Part shown: one piece after another, positions 5,137 through 8,287 of the stretch
How the letters are laid out: every line of letters begins with the position of its first letter
Numbering within the stretch: the stretch's first letter is position 1
The notes under the pieces: model-generated
Database searches by the model: none
What the model saw: the letters and a program-made list of their open reading frames with translations, nothing else
Told to the model about the DNA's origin: nothing
Program-made: the position numbers and the translations under genes
From: Methanobacteriaceae archaeon
GTDB taxonomy: Archaea; Methanobacteriota; Methanobacteria; Methanobacteriales; Methanobacteriaceae
Direction of reading: 5' to 3'
NCBI GenBank assembly: GCA_900769095.1
Contig: CAAGFH010000246.1
Coordinates: 1-8,287 of the forward strand
Length of the DNA stretch: 8,287 nt

Positions 5137-6054
5137 ATGAAAGAAGAAATCGTAAACTTGTTAACAAAGGAAAACAAAATTTCTGAAAAAACCATTGACG
5201 AACTAAAACAAGTTGATATTAACGACTTTAAATCCATTGTTGAAGAAATTGGAAAACAAGAAACCGAATTTATTAAAGCAGATAAAATTGCTGAAAACTT
5301 AAACACAAAATATATTGGTAAAAACTTATATGTATTCCACGAAGTTCAATCAACAAACAATATAGCTAAATTCTTATCTGCAAACGGAATTGCAGATGGA
5401 AGTGTTATAATTTCTGAAAAACAGACTGCTGCAAGAGGAAGATCTGGAAAAGTATGGAACTCCCCATTAGGTGGTGCATGGTTATCTATAGTTTTAAATC
5501 CCCATGTGGACCACTCCAAACTTCCTTTAATAACATTGGCTACAGGTGTTGCTGTTGCAAAAACACTTGAAAAAATAGGAATCAAAAATCCTGAAATCAA
5601 ATGGCCAAATGATATTATTATCAATGATAAAAAAGTCTGTGGAATCTTAACCGAAGCAGTTGCAAAATTCAATACTATCGAAAATGTCATTATCGGTGTA
5701 GGTATTGATGCTAATGTAGATATTGAAACTTTCCCTGAAGAAATTAAAGACTACAGTACTGCTTTAGAAAAAGAACTTGGAAGAAAAGTTGACGAACATG
5801 AACTAATTAGAATCTTCTTAGAAGAATTTGAAAAAATTGGTGAGCTTTTCGACCACGAAGGATACGAAGAAATCTTAAAAGAATGGAGAAAACGTTCCTA
5901 CTCAATTGGAAAAATTGTGGAAGTTAAAGAACCATTCAACAAATGTTATGATGGATACGTATTAGGTATTAGTAAAGAAGGCGCACTTGTCATTGAAAAA
6001 ATTGACGGAACCTTAGAAAAAGTAATTTCTGGAGAATGTAATATTAAAAAGTAA
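5137..6054 (+). CDS. birA: Biotin--[carboxylase] ligase BirA
   Basis: The 305-residue enzyme activates biotin with ATP and attaches it to the carrier lysine of PycB. Catalytic-domain motifs are visible: STNNIAKF (72-79), ARGRSGKVWNSPLGGAWLSI (99-118; R102 corresponds to E. coli R118), KWPNDI (155-160) and KKVCGIL (165-171, with K166 in the place of the catalytic lysine), then IGVGIDANV (186-194). A small C-terminal beta domain spans about 255-305. The first 50 residues are mostly helical and charged, without a clear winged-helix DNA-binding domain, so a repressor role is doubtful. The gene starts 15 bases after the pycA stop with GGGGAT upstream, so the two form one operon. Its 3' end overlaps the convergent gene by 11 bases. 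Confidence 0.94.
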   Translation: MKEEIVNLLTKENKISEKTIDELKQVDINDFKSIVEEIGKQETEFIKADKIAENLNTKYIGKNLYVFHEVQSTNNIAKFLSANGIADGSVIISEKQTAARGRSGKVWNSPLGGAWLSIVLNPHVDHSKLPLITLATGVAVAKTLEKIGIKNPEIKWPNDIIINDKKVCGILTEAVAKFNTIENVIIGVGIDANVDIETFPEEIKDYSTALEKELGRKVDEHELIRIFLEEFEKIGELFDHEGYEEILKEWRKRSYSIGKIVEVKEPFNKCYDGYVLGISKEGALVIEKIDGTLEKVISGECNIKK

Positions 6055-7198
6055 ATACAATCTCCTTACATTTTTCTTCATTTGAAACTACATCTTGTAA
6101 TTTTTCAAATGAAGCTTCTATTTTTTTAATTAAATCTTTTAAATCTAAATTAATTGCATCACTTGATGATAATTCAAATCTTATTGTAGCAGATGCACCA
6201 GGCATTGAAACTGGTGGAATTGTAATTATCCCATAATCTCTTAATAAAATAAATGAGAACACATATGCCAAATCATCATCAGATAAATTATGTGAAACAC
6301 TAACTTCTTTGCTTAAACCTTCAGGATAAATCATAACACCTGTAGGTGATTTTACAAAATTAGAGAAGTTTTCACACAATAATTCATACAATTCATCTTT
6401 TTTAGTGAAACTTTTAATCAGATTTTCCTCTTTGAAGTTTTTAATACCATTTACCATTGCAAGAACTGCTGGTGGTTGAGCTTCAAGACCGAACTGATTT
6501 ACTTTAATTTTAATCTCATCAATTAAATCTTCACGCCCTGCCATTAATCCTCCTCTAGGACCTGCCATTAGCTTATCAGTACTTGTAATTGAAATATCTG
6601 CACCTAAATCACAAGCTTTAGGTTGATTGTAAACAACGGTTCTAAGTCTTGCACCGGATGCATCATCAACCATAACAGGAATGTTTTTAGCATGAGCCAT
6701 TTCAATAACTTGTCTGAATTCATCTTCATCAATTACCTTATGATCCATTGTAGAACCAGTAACAACAACTAATGAAGTGTTATCAGGTATAGTAAACTCT
6801 TCAAAAACATCAGTTTCAAAGTATTCAGCACCAACTAGATTACAGCTTCTTGGAATTGATGGGTGAGCTGGCAACTCAGCAAGATAATGAACAACATTTG
6901 AACCTTCGCTAACTAAAGACAATATTGTAGCAAGGATTCCTGAAGAAGTTCTGTTAACAGCAAGAACTTTGTCTCCACCCATATGTTCTTTTCCAACTTC
7001 CTGAATGGCATCTTCAAAAATAGCTGGACCAACATAAGTTTCTAAAAGACTGATTTCAGCCTCAGAAGCAATGAATCCTCCTGCTAATCCAGTAAGGTCA
7101 AATAAAGAAGATCTGCCTTTTGTTTCTACATGATTTTTGATGATAGAAAGAGCATTTTCTCTTTTTTTAACTTCATCTAAAGAGTTATTAATTATCAT
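6044..7198 (-). CDS. SelA-like PLP-dependent enzyme, MJ0158 family
   Basis: The 384-residue protein is a fold-type I PLP enzyme resembling bacterial selenocysteine synthase SelA and belonging to the archaeal MJ0158 group. Family features are DLTGLAGGFIASE (34-46), AVNRTSSGILATIL (80-93), the cofactor-binding aspartate in VMVDDASGARLR (175-186), and the Schiff-base lysine K209 in SITSTDKLMAGPRGGLMAG (203-221). Near the C-terminus is PPVSMPGASATIRFELS (328-344). MJ0158 itself was reported not to act as a selenocysteine synthase, so the substrate is unknown. The ATG immediately follows the stop of the 109-residue gene, with only a weak GGATGA upstream, so translational coupling is likely. The 3' end overlaps birA by 11 bases. 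Confidence 0.85.
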   Translation of the reverse strand: MIINNSLDEVKKRENALSIIKNHVETKGRSSLFDLTGLAGGFIASEAEISLLETYVGPAIFEDAIQEVGKEHMGGDKVLAVNRTSSGILATILSLVSEGSNVVHYLAELPAHPSIPRSCNLVGAEYFETDVFEEFTIPDNTSLVVVTGSTMDHKVIDEDEFRQVIEMAHAKNIPVMVDDASGARLRTVVYNQPKACDLGADISITSTDKLMAGPRGGLMAGREDLIDEIKIKVNQFGLEAQPPAVLAMVNGIKNFKEENLIKSFTKKDELYELLCENFSNFVKSPTGVMIYPEGLSKEVSVSHNLSDDDLAYVFSFILLRDYGIITIPPVSMPGASATIRFELSSSDAINLDLKDLIKKIEASFEKLQDVVSNEEKCKEIVFTF

Positions 7199-7528
7199 TT
7201 AATCAGAGTCATCCAATTCTAATTTGTAATCTTCAAAGAATTCCAAAATTGATTTTAATTTTTTCTCATCAATAGGAATTTGAGTGTATTCTTGTTTTTC
7301 TGGAATTCCATAGTAGTATTCTGCAAATAAAACTTTACCTTCAGGAGTGGTAAAGAAGTTAATACCATCTGCAAGTTCATCCGGTTTTTTGTTATGGAAT
7401 TCTACATCAAAAGAGACACCTAATTTTTCTGAAAATTTTGCTTTTTCTTCAGGTTCTCTGTTAGATTTTCTAATTTTTGCCATCCTTGATTTTAATTTCT
7501 TTTCTGCGAGTTCATTAATATCTGCCAT
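7199..7528 (-). CDS. Conserved-looking hypothetical protein, 109 residues, partner of the PLP enzyme gene
   Basis: I do not recognise this protein. The N-terminal third is basic and likely helical (KKLKSRMAKIRKSNREPEEKAK, about 10-31). The middle is a compact, aromatic-rich alpha/beta stretch (GINFFTTPEGKVLFAEYYYGIPEK, about 55-78), and the C-terminus is a helix ending in an acidic tail (ELDDSD). No signal peptide, membrane segment or metal-binding cluster is seen. It starts at ATG 7528 with a modest AGGGTTG upstream, and its TAA abuts the ATG of the PLP enzyme. The zero-gap arrangement suggests the two proteins act together, but that is inference. The reading frame is well formed and in a gene-dense context, so it is very likely real. 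Confidence 0.8.
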   Translation of the reverse strand: MADINELAEKKLKSRMAKIRKSNREPEEKAKFSEKLGVSFDVEFHNKKPDELADGINFFTTPEGKVLFAEYYYGIPEKQEYTQIPIDEKKLKSILEFFEDYKLELDDSD

Positions 7529-7579
7529 AATATTACAACCCTAATTTTTAATTTTAATATAGTTAGTATGAAACTAAAT

Positions 7580-7589
7580 AATATATAAG
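7580..7589 (-). promoter_or_regulatory. Candidate TATA box for the 109-residue protein / PLP enzyme operon
   Basis: The minus strand reads CTTATATATT, preceded by the purine-rich AAAAAGGAATA, in the 70-base gap after the fumarase gene. A start about 25 bases downstream gives a leader of roughly 30 bases before ATG 7528. This suggests the pair has its own promoter, though read-through from the fumarase gene is possible. Confidence 0.45.
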
Positions 7590-7598
7590 TATTCCTTT

Positions 7599-8123
7599 TT
7601 AGTCATATAGACTGTTACCGTTACTATCCATAGCAACTATAAGTGGTCCAAAGTCTTTAACCTTTAAGTTCCACATTGCTTCTGGCATTCCTAAGTCCAA
7701 CCAGTCCACACTTTCAATTTCCTCAACTGCATCAACATATAATGCTGCACATCCACCTGTTGCAACAACATAAAGAGCTTCATTTCTAACTAATGCTTCT
7801 CTTACGCTGTCATCCATACCTCCTTTACCAATGACGATTTTAGCACCTAAGTCTAAAACATCACTTTGGTATGGATTCATTCTCATTGAAGTGGTAGGTC
7901 CAACAGCAACCATTTTGTAATTTCCATCGTCATCTTTTGTAACAATAGGACCTGCGTGGAACAATACTGCACCTTCAATATCTACAGGAGCGCCTTCTTC
8001 AAGAATTCTTTTGTGAGCTTGATCTCTTGCAGTATAAATATTACCTGTTAAGTATACTACATCACCTGCTTTCAATTCACTTAAATCTTCATCTTTAATT
8101 GGAACATTCAATTTTCTTTCCAT
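7599..8123 (-). CDS. Fumarate hydratase (class I) beta subunit
   Basis: The 174-residue protein corresponds to the C-terminal domain of class I iron-sulfur fumarases, which interconvert malate and fumarate. Motifs are [23 protein letters not shown] (17-39), [11 protein letters not shown] (51-61), VGPTTSMRM (74-82), IGKGGM (98-103), [10 protein letters not shown] (120-129) and GMPEAMW (145-151). The [4Fe-4S] cluster belongs to the alpha subunit, which is not in this window. I chose ATG 8123, with AGGTGA (8128-8133) upstream, over an in-frame TTG one codon earlier. In methanogens this step lies in the incomplete reductive TCA path downstream of pyruvate carboxylase. The beta subunit of L(+)-tartrate dehydratase is closely related and cannot be fully excluded, but is unlikely here. 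Confidence 0.9.
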   Translation of the reverse strand: MERKLNVPIKDEDLSELKAGDVVYLTGNIYTARDQAHKRILEEGAPVDIEGAVLFHAGPIVTKDDDGNYKMVAVGPTTSMRMNPYQSDVLDLGAKIVIGKGGMDDSVREALVRNEALYVVATGGCAALYVDAVEEIESVDWLDLGMPEAMWNLKVKDFGPLIVAMDSNGNSLYD

Positions 8124-8176
8124 CAATTCACCTTTAATTAGTAATAAATATTATATTATAAAAAACTATAATTATA

Positions 8177-8186
8177 TTTATATAAA
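8177..8186. promoter_or_regulatory. Palindromic TATA element between two divergent genes
   Basis: TTTATATAAA is its own reverse complement. Its centre is about 58 bases from the fumarase ATG (8123, minus) and about 57 from the plus-strand ATG at 8238. It could serve either gene or both. The A-run on the right side makes a better BRE for the minus strand. A nearer minus-strand alternative, TATAATATAA, lies near 8152-8161. Confidence 0.4.
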
Positions 8187-8237
8187 ATTTTTAGATTAAA
8201 TAAATTTAATGGGTAAAAATAAAAAAGAGGAAAATTT

Positions 8238-8287
8238 ATGTCAAGTATGAACTTACACAAAAATCCTATACTTTTTATTTTCCAAAT
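8238..8287 (+). CDS. Start of an unidentified gene, cut by the window edge
   Basis: An ATG preceded by GAGG (8227-8230) with 7 bases of spacing opens a frame reading MSSMNLHKNPILFIFQ up to the edge, without a stop. It is divergent from the fumarase gene and has a plausible TATA element upstream. Only 16 residues are visible. The hydrophobic ILFIF might be the start of a membrane or buried segment, but the product cannot be identified. A chance frame is possible, although the ribosome binding site argues against it. Confidence 0.5.
   Translation, partial: MSSMNLHKNPILFIFQ

Noticed and set aside
5082..5690. Minus-strand open frames opposite the pycA end and birA
   Set aside because: They are shadows of the conserved ligase gene. 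Hydrophobic translations here come from reading Lys/Glu/Asn-rich codons in antisense.
6044..7198. True selenocysteine synthase (SelA)
   Set aside because: The fold and PLP lysine match, but it belongs to the MJ0158 group, which was reported inactive in that role, and no Sec machinery is visible in the window.
7347..7544. Plus-strand open frame opposite the 109-residue gene
   Set aside because: The minus-strand frame has a ribosome binding site, a promoter and an exact junction with the PLP gene, while the plus-strand frame has none of these.
8121..8126. TTG start one codon upstream for the fumarase subunit
   Set aside because: The adjacent ATG has normal spacing from AGGTGA, and ATG is the preferred codon.
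1..8287. CRISPR array, insertion sequence, tRNA, rRNA or defence genes
   Set aside because: No regularly spaced repeats, terminal inverted repeats with a transposase, cloverleaf patterns or defence-type proteins were seen on either strand.

Overview
The window looks like chromosome of a low-GC methanogenic archaeon of the Methanobacteriales, most like Methanobrevibacter or a close relative. Evidence: archaeal-type ribosomal proteins in the order L3-L4-L23-L2, a stand-alone biotin carboxylase subunit (PycA) followed by birA, an MJ0158-type PLP enzyme, AT-rich spacers with archaeal BRE/TATA elements, and strong GGAGG/AGGTGA ribosome binding sites. From memory, Methanothermobacter thermautotrophicus has the same neighbourhood across its numbering origin: MTH1 beside rpl3, with pycA and birA just on the other side.

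Layout. Positions 1-2130 (minus strand) hold the head of the large ribosomal protein operon: rpl3, rpl4, rpl23 and the first 19 codons of rpl2. Positions 2131-2470 are a noncoding spacer with candidate promoters and three inverted repeats. Positions 2471-3298 (minus) encode a SPOUT-class RNA methyltransferase of the MT0001 family, apparently expressed from a leaderless mRNA. Positions 3299-3627 are a divergent promoter region with a perfect 9+9 bp dyad and a second hairpin next to it. Positions 3628-6054 (plus) are a pycA-birA operon. It meets, tail to tail and with an 11-bp overlap, a minus-strand pair: an unrecognised 109-residue protein and a SelA-like PLP enzyme whose ATG directly follows the stop of the small gene. 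Upstream of that pair is a fumarase beta subunit (7599-8123, minus). At the right edge a divergent plus-strand gene begins and is cut off.

How the genes fit together. PycA supplies the ATP-dependent biotin carboxylation half of pyruvate carboxylase. BirA attaches biotin to the partner subunit PycB, which is not in the window. The product, oxaloacetate, feeds aspartate and the incomplete reductive TCA branch, where fumarase acts, so pycA, birA and the fumarase subunit share a metabolic theme. The ribosomal operon and the rRNA methyltransferase-like gene form a translation block. The PLP enzyme and its small partner have no established function that I know of.

No mobile element, CRISPR array, tRNA or rRNA is visible. 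This is mostly ordinary core genome. The parts worth a second look are the two intergenic regulatory regions and the SelA-like/109-residue pair.
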